From the NCBI RefSeq assembly GCF_900112205.1, contig NZ_FOKW01000008.1, forward strand, positions 124,001 to 188,000: a stretch of DNA of 64,000 nt. The letters run 5' to 3'. The number at the start of each line of letters is the position of its first letter. Positions within the stretch are counted from its first letter, which is position 1. The translations under genes were made by a program, and so were the position numbers. Positions 17,964 through 25,463 of this stretch are shown here, in pieces. Below the pieces are notes generated by a model that saw nothing but the letters and a program-made list of their open reading frames with translations, searched no databases and was not told the origin of the DNA. The DNA comes from Natronobacterium haloterrestre (GTDB taxonomy: Archaea; Halobacteriota; Halobacteria; Halobacteriales; Natrialbaceae).

Positions 17964-19190
17964 AAACAACTCCTCACCCTCGACCATATGCTCCTCGACC
18001 GCGTCCAGATCGAGGGTGACCCCCAGTCCTGGCTCCTCGGGCACCTCGATGTAGCCGTCCTCGATGACGGCCTCCTCGACGAGATCCGACCACCACTCGA
18101 GTTCGTAGGAGTGGAACTCGATCGCCAGCGCGTTCGAGATCGCCGCGCCGACGTGGACGCTCCCCATCGTCGCGACCGGCGAGGCGACGTTGTGCATCGC
18201 GACCGGAACGTAGTACAGATCCGCCAGATCCGCGATCTTGGCCGTCTCGCGCATCCCACCGACCTTCGGCATGTCCGGCGCGATGATGTCGACCGCCTGC
18301 TCCTCGAGCAGTTGTCGCTGGCCGTGGGTCCGGTAGACGTTCTCCCCGACGGCGACGGGCGTCGCCGTTCCCTTGGTGATCTCGCGCTGGACGTCGTGGT
18401 TCTCCGGCGGCACCGGGTCCTCGAGCCACCAGACGTCGTACTCCTCGAGGCGCTTCGTGAGTCGCTTCGCGCTCTCCGCGGAGAACGACCAGTGGCAGTC
18501 GAAGGCGACGTCGGCCTGCGAGGCGACCCGTTCGGTGACGGCCTCGACGATGCTTGCCTTGTGTTCGATCTCGGGTGCGCGGAGGTGGCGGTTCGCGCGG
18601 TCTTTCTCGTGGCCGGAGGGGACGTCGAGGTCGAACTTCAGGGCGTCGTAGCCGAGTTCGGTGACGACGCGTTCGGCCTCGTCGGCGCACGCGATCGGAT
18701 CGGCCTCTTCCTCGGTGTGGCAGTCACAGTAGACCCGGACCTCGTCGCGATATTTCCCGCCGAGCAACTGGTAGGCCGGCACCTCGAGGATCTTGCCCGC
18801 CAGATCGTGTAGCGCGACCTCGATGCCCGAAATCGCGGTAACGGTGACGCCGCCGGTCGATCCTTCCCCGGACATCTTCTGGACGAGGTGTTCCGTGAGG
18901 CGATCGATGTCGAGGGGGTTCTCCCCGCGCAGGAACGGGGCCATTCGCTCGATGAGTTCCGGCGCGCCCGCCCCCCAGTAGGCCTCGCCGGTGCCGACGA
19001 TGCCTGCGTCCGTGTAGACCCGAACCAGCGTCCACGGGAAGTTGCCGTCGACCATCGTCGTCTGGACGTCCGTGATCTCGACGTCCCGGCCGTCCCCGCG
19101 CTCGCGGGTCACGTTCATCGTCTCCGCCGACAGATCCCGCATCGTGTACTCCGCGTTCGGGTCCCGCAATTTCGAGTAATCGATGCCCAT
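17952..19190 (-). CDS. gnaD: D-gluconate dehydratase family protein, copy 2
   Basis: The 412-residue protein is close to full-length identical with the gnaD product encoded at 2734-3972, with all the enolase-superfamily active-site segments retained (LKFDLDVP, AFDCHW, WLEDPVPP, VGENVY, AMHNVASP). Differences cluster between about residues 195 and 255 and near the C terminus. Unlike copy 1, its upstream region shows no TrmB motif and no strong TATA box, so it may be differently regulated or have a related substrate such as galactonate or xylonate. It follows the maltose-type ABC operon convergently. Confidence 0.87.
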   Translation of the reverse strand: MGIDYSKLRDPNAEYTMRDLSAETMNVTRERGDGRDVEITDVQTTMVDGNFPWTLVRVYTDAGIVGTGEAYWGAGAPELIERMAPFLRGENPLDIDRLTEHLVQKMSGEGSTGGVTVTAISGIEVALHDLAGKILEVPAYQLLGGKYRDEVRVYCDCHTEEEADPIACADEAERVVTELGYDALKFDLDVPSGHEKDRANRHLRAPEIEHKASIVEAVTERVASQADVAFDCHWSFSAESAKRLTKRLEEYDVWWLEDPVPPENHDVQREITKGTATPVAVGENVYRTHGQRQLLEEQAVDIIAPDMPKVGGMRETAKIADLADLYYVPVAMHNVASPVATMGSVHVGAAISNALAIEFHSYELEWWSDLVEEAVIEDGYIEVPEEPGLGVTLDLDAVEEHMVEGEELFDEA

Positions 19191-19422
19191 GCGGCGTCCT
19201 TCACCCGGACTTCAGGAATAGGTTACACCGGCGAATGAACGCCGGGCGTCTCCCACCGGTCTCGAGTTCGTTCGTCGGTCGCCCCCAGTTGTTAGCTCGC
19301 GCCTCGGGCGTTCGATCGATTGAACGAACGAAAGTGTTTAGTTACGGTAATTTCCAATTCGAGTTGCTGTCGGTCATGCCTATCCGGACGTCCCCACGAT
19401 CGTCCACGACAGCACCCGACGC

Positions 19423-20832
19423 TTACTCCCGGTCGAGGTAGCGCCCGATCCTTTCGGGCGCAGCGTCGAACCCTCCCCCTTGTGCCAACCGATCCGAGCC
19501 GCCGCCACCGCCGCCGAACTCCGCCCCCAACTCCTCGAGGACGGCCGTCGCAGGCTGGACCTCGGGGGCAGCCGATCCGACGACTGCGAACGTGGTCTCG
19601 TCGCCCCCGAGTGCGACGACAACGACGACGTCCGCGTCGACCGGGTCGTCCCCGTCCGGGCCCGTGTGCTCGCGCACAGCGTCGCTGACCGGGTCGACCG
19701 GGAGGTCGCCGACGGTCGCCACCAGCCAGGTTTCCCCGTTCTCGTCACCGTCACCGTCACCGTCACCGTCACTGTCCCCGTCACGTTCGATAACCCACGC
19801 GTCCTCGCCCGTGAGACGTGACGCCGCGAGCTGTCGTTCCCGTGTCGCTACCCGGTCGGCGAGTTCCTCCCGGTCATCGACGACGCGTGTTACCTCCTCG
19901 CCGACATCCGCGATCGACGCGCCGAGCGTCCGCTTCGCGTCGAAAACTGCCCGCTTCTCGGTCGTCCGCCGTTCGATCGCGGCCGGCCCGACGGCCAACT
20001 CGACCCGCGTCAGACCCTCGCCCGGGTTCGAGCGGCCGAGCACGGTCACCGGCCCGATCTCGCGAGTGTTTCGGACGTGGGTTCCGCCGCAGGCGGCCAC
20101 GTCCCAGGTGTCGTCCCCAAGTCCGGATCCCGAGCCGTCACCGATCGGCTCGTCCCCGCCGCTCGAGGTGACGACTTTCGGTCCCGCGCCATTGCGTCCG
20201 AAGCCACCGGTTCCGGCCCCGGTGCCGCCGTTTCCGTTCTCGTCTTTCCCGCCGATCGTCACGATTCTGACGCGCCCTTTTCGGAGCGCACCGTCCTCGG
20301 TCGCCTCGTTGAAGGCCACGTCATCGCGCTCGCGGGCCTCCGCGACCGGCACCGACTCCCAGGAGACGGGGCGGGATTCCCAGACCGCGCGGTTGACCAG
20401 TTCGTTCAACTCGATCAGCGTCTCGTCGTCGATCTCGGTACTCGTCTCGAGGTCGACCCGGACCTTCTCCTCGCCGATGTCGAACCCGCCGTAGCCCAGG
20501 TCCTCGAGGAGCCGTCGCCCGGCCCCGTAGAGGACGTGACTGGCCGTGTGCGCGCGCATGCAGTACATCCGGAACGACCAGTCGATCGAGCACAGCACTC
20601 GCCTTCCGACCCGGAACGACGGTTCCTCCGCCAGCACGTGGACCGGCTCGCCGTCGTCCAGTTGAACGTCGACGACTTCGGCGTCGCCGATCCGGCCGCG
20701 GTCGGCCGGCTGGCCGCCGCTTTCCGCGTAGAAGTAGCTTCGTTCGAGCCAGACCCGCTTCCCGTCGATCGACGTCACTTCGGTCTCGAACCGCGTGGCG
20801 TACGGCTCGGCTGCCGCCAGTTGCCCGCTCAT
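19423..20832 (-). CDS. Alanyl-tRNA editing protein AlaX-like with DHHA1 domain
   Basis: The 469-residue protein resembles the editing domain of AlaRS. Its two zinc motifs are HTASH near residue 97 and CGGTH near residue 248, with a YAESGGQPADRG substrate loop at the N terminus and a C-terminal Gly-rich DHHA1 region (EFGGGGGGSDRLAQGGG). It should hydrolyse mischarged Ser- or Gly-tRNA(Ala). The segment between the zinc motifs holds an unusual Gly/Asn-rich insertion of about 50 residues, and another acidic DGDGDG run lies in the C-terminal half. ATG at 20832 is preferred to an in-frame GTG at 20841. Confidence 0.85.
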   Translation of the reverse strand: MSGQLAAAEPYATRFETEVTSIDGKRVWLERSYFYAESGGQPADRGRIGDAEVVDVQLDDGEPVHVLAEEPSFRVGRRVLCSIDWSFRMYCMRAHTASHVLYGAGRRLLEDLGYGGFDIGEEKVRVDLETSTEIDDETLIELNELVNRAVWESRPVSWESVPVAEARERDDVAFNEATEDGALRKGRVRIVTIGGKDENGNGGTGAGTGGFGRNGAGPKVVTSSGGDEPIGDGSGSGLGDDTWDVAACGGTHVRNTREIGPVTVLGRSNPGEGLTRVELAVGPAAIERRTTEKRAVFDAKRTLGASIADVGEEVTRVVDDREELADRVATRERQLAASRLTGEDAWVIERDGDSDGDGDGDGDENGETWLVATVGDLPVDPVSDAVREHTGPDGDDPVDADVVVVVALGGDETTFAVVGSAAPEVQPATAVLEELGAEFGGGGGGSDRLAQGGGFDAAPERIGRYLDRE

Positions 20833-20926
20833 CGGTTTCACTCCGGTGGCCGACAGTAAAAGTCTGCTCGCCGACGCGCCGTCCGGCTACTCGCGGTCGC
20901 CGGTCGACGTCGACGCCGACGCCCCC

Positions 20927-21469
20927 TCACTCCGAGAGCGTGACGTCCAGCCGCTGCTCGAGGGCCTCGATCAGCCCGCCACCGACGCCGGCCTGGGTTG
21001 CCCGGCCCTGCTCGACCGCGAGGATGTCTTTCTCCGGAGCCTCGAGTTCCTCCGCGAGTTCCTCGCGCTGGAGGCCGGCCTCCTGTCGGGCCTCGACGAG
21101 TTTCTCGCCGTAGTCGGAGACGAGGTACGGCAGGGGGTCGTCGTCGTAGTTCGTCCCCTCCTTCTCCCAGTGTTCGGAGTCGCCGTCCCAGACCGGGTTG
21201 GCCTTCGCGACGTTCTGGGCCGCTTTCTGCTTGCGACTGGGGCCGTCATCCTGACCGGACCCGCTCGCGCCGCCGGCCGAGGCCGAACCTGAACCCGAAC
21301 CCGACCTCGAGCCCGACCGCCTCCCTTCGCCGTGTGGCGCACAGTCCGGGCACACCTCGAGTTCCGCGCCGGCAACCGACGCGAGCTCGAGGGAGTCGCT
21401 TTCCGCACCGCAGAGTTCGCAGTTCGTCCCGCCGCCGCCGGAGGACGAACCCGTCGAATACTTGGCCAT
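20927..21469 (-). CDS. Multiprotein bridging factor 1 homologue (zinc ribbon plus HTH)
   Basis: The 180-residue protein has the archaeal MBF1 layout: an N-terminal zinc ribbon (CELCG and CPDC), a flexible Ser/Gly linker, and a C-terminal Xre-type helix-turn-helix (LVEARQEAGLQREELAEEL). In archaea this family links to transcription or ribosome function. MAKYSTG at 21469 is taken as start because haloarchaeal homologues begin there; two upstream in-frame Met codons exist. It is divergent from the tRNA gene. Confidence 0.9.
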   Translation of the reverse strand: MAKYSTGSSSGGGGTNCELCGAESDSLELASVAGAELEVCPDCAPHGEGRRSGSRSGSGSGSASAGGASGSGQDDGPSRKQKAAQNVAKANPVWDGDSEHWEKEGTNYDDDPLPYLVSDYGEKLVEARQEAGLQREELAEELEAPEKDILAVEQGRATQAGVGGGLIEALEQRLDVTLSE

Positions 21470-21556
21470 GGTACAGTTTGGCAACTGCGCCATTTCAACT
21501 CTCCGCTCCACCCGTTCCGTGTGACCTCGCCGCAGGCATCGACCGAAAAGAAAGGT

Positions 21557-21566
21557 CTTTTATAAT
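21557..21566 (+). promoter_or_regulatory. TATA element for tRNA-Leu
   Basis: CTTTTATAAT lies about 47 bases before the mature tRNA 5' end. This leaves room for a short 5' leader removed by RNase P. Confidence 0.6.
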
Positions 21567-21608
21567 CACGCTGGATACGAATGAGTGCGGAAAAGAAAGA
21601 GACTGCGA

Positions 21609-21693
<85 letters not shown>

Positions 21694-22040
21694 TCGCATG
21701 CGCGGCATGACGCCGCGAAACGTGAGGCGAGCGCGGGGCCTCCGGGTCCCGCGGCTGCCACGGGCTCGCCCGTGACGCAGTTCACCGCCGAGCGACACGA
21801 TGCAGGTGATCTCCCTTCGTGGACATCACCCACGCATATTTCCTTTGGAACCAAGTCCGACGAGCGACGGCTGTCGTCGATCTCCGCTGTCCGTTCGACA
21901 CACAATCCACCAGTGAGACCGCTGTCCCGGCGGAATCCGCCGACGTGGTCGACCGATTCGACCGTTGGACGACAACCCTTTTTGAAAACCGGTGCCTCGG
22001 TCGAGACACCCCAGACTGTCGGCCGATCGGGGACTCAACG
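21694..22040. other. Intergenic region after tRNA-Leu, no gene seen
   Basis: The region holds GC-rich inverted repeats, for example CACGGGC-TC-GCCCGTG near 21758-21773, that could end tRNA transcription. An open frame from 21819 reads into the next gene, but its first 74 codons look non-coding. No direct repeat of the tRNA 3' end and no integrase gene is present, so no integration site is supported. Confidence 0.45.
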
Positions 22041-22343
22041 ATGGCTATCGATCCGATTACACTCGCGCAACTGCTCGAACAGTACATCAGCCTCGGTATT
22101 TTCGTCGTCGGGTCGACACTCGCGTTTTTTAGCTATTTGGCGTGGCGTCGCGAACGCGACCGTCGGATGCTCGTCGTTACCGTCGGGTACGGCATGTTCG
22201 CAGTGTACGGCCTGATCGTCTTCCTCGAGTACCTCCTGCTCCCGTACTTTCGCTACGATTTGATCGAACTGGTCGAACACGGCGCGGCAGTCCTCATCCT
22301 CGGTGGACTGCTCACGTTCTTCGTCGCGTTGACCCAGGAGTAA
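22041..22343 (+). CDS. Small three-span membrane protein (DUF7521-like), partner of the next wHTH gene
   Basis: The 100-residue protein has three hydrophobic helices (about residues 15-35, 42-65 and 78-98) with short charged loops such as WRRERDRRM and no known catalytic motif. It resembles a haloarchaeal family of small membrane proteins found next to winged-helix regulators. Start MAIDPITLAQ is chosen because the upstream part of the frame lacks protein-like composition. It ends two bases before the regulator start, so the pair is probably one operon. Function is unknown. Confidence 0.65.
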   Translation: MAIDPITLAQLLEQYISLGIFVVGSTLAFFSYLAWRRERDRRMLVVTVGYGMFAVYGLIVFLEYLLLPYFRYDLIELVEHGAAVLILGGLLTFFVALTQE

Positions 22344-22345
22344 CG

Positions 22346-22897
22346 ATGACGGATCCGACGTCCGATTCCGAAGCGGACCGGAACCCGGCCCTCGAACTCG
22401 AGACCCGCCGAGAAATTTATAAGGAAATTGATGACACTCCCGGCGTTCACTTCCGAGCATTGCTCGAGGAGTTCGACTATGCCAAGGGGACCCTCCAGTA
22501 CCACCTCCGCCAACTCGAACGCGGTGGGCTTCTCGAGGCGTCGGACGACGGAACATACACCCGTTACTACCCGGCCGGGTCGTTCGACGAGGCCGATCGG
22601 GCGGTAATGAACGCACTCCGTCGCGAGTACGCCCGTCGCATCGTCGCACACCTCGCCGTCGAAGGCGGACTGACGACGACCGAGCTGAGCGACCGACTCG
22701 ATCGGTCGCCGTCGACCGTCTCCTGGCACCTCTCGAAGCTCGAGGACGCGGAACTCGTGACGAAAGATCGGGACGGCCGGCGCGTCGTCTACGAACTGAC
22801 CGACCCGGATCGCGTCGAGTACCTCTATACGGTTCACCGGAGGTCGTTTACCGACCGGGTCGTCGACCGACTGTTCGACCTCTGGGACAGTTACTGA
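22346..22897 (+). CDS. Tandem winged-helix transcriptional regulator
   Basis: The 183-residue protein contains two winged helix-turn-helix units. The first spans about residues 18-80 (HFRALLEEFDYAKGTLQYHL), the second about residues 88-155 (LTTTELSDRLDRSPSTVSWHL). This arrangement is common in haloarchaeal ArsR/MarR-like regulators with unknown ligands. It is translationally close to the upstream membrane protein, which may act as sensor or anchor; that link is inference. Its last codons form the first copy of a 21-base periodic repeat. Confidence 0.82.
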   Translation: MTDPTSDSEADRNPALELETRREIYKEIDDTPGVHFRALLEEFDYAKGTLQYHLRQLERGGLLEASDDGTYTRYYPAGSFDEADRAVMNALRREYARRIVAHLAVEGGLTTTELSDRLDRSPSTVSWHLSKLEDAELVTKDRDGRRVVYELTDPDRVEYLYTVHRRSFTDRVVDRLFDLWDSY

Positions 22898-23005
22898 GTC
22901 ACCAGAGACAGTTACCGACTCGAGTGAGCCAGTAACCGAGTCACACGTGAATGGTATGGAGGCAACCGAGCCAGTAACGGAGTCGACCGAGGTAGTTACC
23001 GAGTC
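22887..23005. repeat. 21-base periodic direct repeats around CAGTTACCGAGTC
   Basis: Degenerate copies of the 14-mer start at 22887, 22908, 22929, 22971 and 22992, that is at exact multiples of 21 bases. The position expected at 22950 is degenerate, although a weak copy lies near 22961. The array spans the convergent ends of the wHTH and membrane-protein genes. Two-turn spacing on one face of the helix suggests a protein-binding array or a repeated terminator; no function is known. Confidence 0.65.
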
Positions 23006-23538
23006 GCTGTGGGCGTCGACAGCCACTCCTGTTCCGACAGCAGGCGCAACAGGAGCACGTACGCGAGGAACGCGATCGCCGGGCCGAACACTGGCCGGAT
23101 CAGTCCAGCGACGTCGGTCCCGACGGCCGCCGCGTGGACCGTTGCGAACCCGAACCCGCCGTAGGCGAACGCATGAACGACCCGCGGTCCCCAGGGCCGT
23201 TCGAACCGCCTCGCGTCGGTGAACCCGAGCACAGCCACCGCGAGAAGTACCAGGGCACCGACCCCGACCGCGACGCCTCCGAGGAAGTACGACGTCGAGT
23301 ACGCGGTCTCCGTTACCCGGCCCGTGACGACGTACCACGTATCGATCGTGCCGAGGACGCCGTGGACGACCGTCACGAGCATGGCGAAGACGGACAGTTC
23401 GATGTGCACGCGGCGCGAAACGTCGTGTAAGACCCCGAACGAGGACGCGTTGTAGAGGATGCCGGTCAGCACGGCCAGGTACAGCGCGGGGAAGGCGACG
23501 AGCGCCGACGCCCGGTCGAGCAGCCAGAGCAGGCCCAT
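22996..23538 (-). CDS. Ferric-reductase-like bis-heme membrane protein
   Basis: The 180-residue protein has about five transmembrane helices. Two helices each carry a His pair: His45 and His59 (13 residues between), and His122 and His135 (12 between). This is the classic bis-heme ligand spacing of ferric reductase/NOX/STEAP-type electron carriers. No flavin or NADPH domain is attached, so it would need a separate partner for electrons. It is the last gene of an operon with an ApbE flavin transferase and overlaps the preceding small gene by one base (TGATG). Likely role is moving electrons across the membrane; donor and acceptor are unknown. Confidence 0.75.
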   Translation of the reverse strand: MGLLWLLDRASALVAFPALYLAVLTGILYNASSFGVLHDVSRRVHIELSVFAMLVTVVHGVLGTIDTWYVVTGRVTETAYSTSYFLGGVAVGVGALVLLAVAVLGFTDARRFERPWGPRVVHAFAYGGFGFATVHAAAVGTDVAGLIRPVFGPAIAFLAYVLLLRLLSEQEWLSTPTATR

Positions 23539-23798
23539 CAGGAGGCCCCCGTCGTTTCGACGACTCTCGGTCCATCGGTTCCCTCACCGGGTCTCCGTGG
23601 CGGCCCTGCCCGATCGTCGTGACCTCGGTCGTGGTCGTCGATCGACGCCCCGGCGATCGGATCCGCCTCGTCGGGGAGGTCCGCCCGGTCGGCCTCGGCT
23701 GCCTGGATCGATCGAACCTCGGCGATGCCCCACGTGATCGGAACCGTCGTGATCAGGACGACGATCGCGACGACGGTGATCCACTGTCTATGCGACAT
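23538..23798 (-). CDS. Small membrane-anchored protein with an ApbE-type flavinylation-like motif
   Basis: The 86-residue protein has an N-terminal membrane anchor (residues 6-26) and a polar, acidic, disordered-looking outer part. Residues 46-52 read DPIAGAS, close to the D-x-x-S-G-A-T motif in which ApbE attaches FMN to Thr or Ser in NqrC, RnfG and FMN-binding domains. No folded FMN-binding domain is present. Its start overlaps the end of apbE by 11 bases and its stop overlaps the bis-heme gene by one base, so the three are tightly coupled. A minimal flavin carrier is a hypothesis; the motif and coupling are seen directly. Confidence 0.6.
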   Translation of the reverse strand: MSHRQWITVVAIVVLITTVPITWGIAEVRSIQAAEADRADLPDEADPIAGASIDDHDRGHDDRAGPPRRPGEGTDGPRVVETTGAS

Positions 23799-24663
23799 GA
23801 TTGTCGAACCCCTCCGTCGTGTGAAAGACGCCGTCGTGAACTACGAGCGCCTCGAGGCCGGACCAGGCGGACGCGAGGTCGAGGGCGTCAGACAGCGGCA
23901 TGGCCGCGAGGGCCGTCGCGAGCGCATCGGCCTCGGTGCAGTCGCGCTCTGCGACCACCGTCACCGTCTCGTGTCGAGCGCCGATGTCTCCCCGCGTCGG
24001 ATCGTAGACGTGATCGACGCCCCCACGACGACGACGGTAGCCGCCGGACGTGGCGACGTACCAGTCCGTCTCGAGTACCCGGAGCGGGCGCGCGTCGCCG
24101 TAGGGACTCTCGACGGCGACCGGCCCCGTGGGCGGCGTCATGTCGCCACCGCCGGAGACGAATCCCTGGCGGCCGAGTCCCGACAGCGCGGCTGCCGCCC
24201 GATCGACCACGTACCCCTTCGCGAGGCCGTTCAGATCGAGCGCCGTCCCCTCGACGACGGTGACCCGATCGCCGTCGACCTCGATCGTGCCGTCGTCGAA
24301 CCGCGCCGGCGGGGACTCGCAGTTCCCCCGGAGGTACGCCTTCAAGTCGTGTTCGAGCCGTCCCTGTCGTACGTCGAAGACCCCGTCGGTCCGCTCGTGG
24401 TACTCGAGCCCCCGCCGGACCAACCTGGCGACGTGTTCGTTCTCGGCGCGACCCGTCCGGTTTAACTTCGAGACCGCGCTGTCCGGATCGAACGCGTTCA
24501 GTTCGCGTTCGAGGGACTGGGCGATCCGCCGGGCCCGAGCGGCCGTCGCGTTGGCCCGGTAGCCGGTTGCGTGGACGACGAAGTCGGTGTCACAGCACCG
24601 AAACGACAGCCGGGCATCACCCAGACGTGCGGACATCCCGGTGAGCGTATCCGTCAGACCCAT
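23788..24663 (-). CDS. apbE: FAD:protein FMN transferase (ApbE family)
   Basis: The 291-residue protein shows ApbE family landmarks: FDPDSAVSKLNR near the N terminus, DLNGLAKGYVVDRA in the centre, the glycine turn SGGGDM, HVYDPTRG and the metal-site segment EADALATALAAM. ApbE transfers FMN from FAD to a Thr/Ser of target redox proteins. No signal peptide or lipobox is apparent, unlike many bacterial homologues. The ATG at 24663 lies two bases after the stop of the acidic repeat gene; a TTG six bases earlier is possible. The next two genes encode its best candidate partners. Confidence 0.87.
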   Translation of the reverse strand: MGLTDTLTGMSARLGDARLSFRCCDTDFVVHATGYRANATAARARRIAQSLERELNAFDPDSAVSKLNRTGRAENEHVARLVRRGLEYHERTDGVFDVRQGRLEHDLKAYLRGNCESPPARFDDGTIEVDGDRVTVVEGTALDLNGLAKGYVVDRAAAALSGLGRQGFVSGGGDMTPPTGPVAVESPYGDARPLRVLETDWYVATSGGYRRRRGGVDHVYDPTRGDIGARHETVTVVAERDCTEADALATALAAMPLSDALDLASAWSGLEALVVHDGVFHTTEGFDNHVA

Positions 24664-24665
24664 TG

Positions 24666-25295
24666 TCAATCCTCGTACCGGTCGTCGTCGTACTCCTCGT
24701 ATTCGTCCTCGTACCGGTCGTCGTCGTACCCCTCGTATTCGTCCTCGTACCGGTCGTCGTCGTACCCCTCGTATTCGTCCTCGTACCGGTCGTCGTCGTA
24801 CCCCTCGTATTCGTCCTCGTACCGGTCGTCGTCGTACCCCTCGTATTCGTCCTCGTACCGGTCGTCGTCGTACCCCTCGTATTCGTCCTCGTACCGGTCG
24901 TCGTCGTACCCCTCGTATTCGTCCTCGTACCGGTCGTCGTCGTACCCCTCGTATTCGTCCTCGTACCGGTCGTCGTCGTACTCCTCGTATTCGCCGTATT
25001 CCTGGTATTCGGCATACTCCTCGTATTCGTCCTCGTATCGGTCGTCGTCGTACCCCTCGTACTCGTCTTCGTACCGATCGTCGTACTCCTCGTATTCGCC
25101 GTATTCCTGATATTCGACATACTCCCCGTACTCATCGTACTCGTCGTGGTCACCGAGTTCGGTTACGGACGCCCCATCGTCGTCTCCCGCGAGGTCGAAG
25201 CCGGGGGCAGCAAGCCCGATCGCGACGCCGGTGGTCAAGACGGCACCGATGAGCGTGAACGCCACGAGCCTGTTGGTCGGTACTGGAATGCGCAT
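24666..25295 (-). CDS. Exported acidic Asp/Glu/Tyr repeat protein
   Basis: The 209-residue protein starts with a Sec-like signal or anchor (residues 9-30). A short linker containing DDDGASVTELG follows, then nearly 160 residues made of Tyr, Asp, Glu and Gly repeats with unit EYEGYDDDRYED. The C-terminal part has nine near-identical 12-residue units; the N-terminal part is diverged (EYGEYEEY, EYQEYGEY). The minus-strand frame is chosen because it has a signal sequence, a composition fitting haloarchaeal secreted proteins and a stop two bases before apbE. It heads the ApbE/bis-heme operon. Metal binding, a tyrosine-rich redox role or an extracellular polyelectrolyte are possible; function unknown. 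Confidence 0.7.
   Translation of the reverse strand: MRIPVPTNRLVAFTLIGAVLTTGVAIGLAAPGFDLAGDDDGASVTELGDHDEYDEYGEYVEYQEYGEYEEYDDRYEDEYEGYDDDRYEDEYEEYAEYQEYGEYEEYDDDRYEDEYEGYDDDRYEDEYEGYDDDRYEDEYEGYDDDRYEDEYEGYDDDRYEDEYEGYDDDRYEDEYEGYDDDRYEDEYEGYDDDRYEDEYEEYDDDRYED
24670..25098. repeat. 36-bp in-frame tandem repeat array (nine near-identical copies plus diverged copies)
   Basis: Units begin every 36 bases from 24670 to 24993 and differ at one position. Three or four diverged units follow up to about 25098, one shortened to 33 bases. The period is a multiple of three and free of stops, so several other frames stay open over the array. High identity between units points to recent expansion, and copy number may vary between strains or be misassembled. 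Confidence 0.9.
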
Positions 25296-25463
25296 ACCAA
25301 TACCGGTGCTGGACGCACGTGTATCTCTTCGCGTCCACGCCTCGAATGTTCGTCCGTCCGTCGAATCGTCTCGAGTCGACGGCCAGGAACTCCCGATGAT
25401 CCGGTACCGGCGATTCGAACGGCAGAGGAAAACGGCTTTCCCGTATCGGTCGAACCACAAGAC

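Noticed and set aside
24670-25098. Regular 36-bp repeats as a possible CRISPR array
   Set aside because: The units are contiguous with no spacers, are in frame with a coding sequence and have no cas genes nearby.
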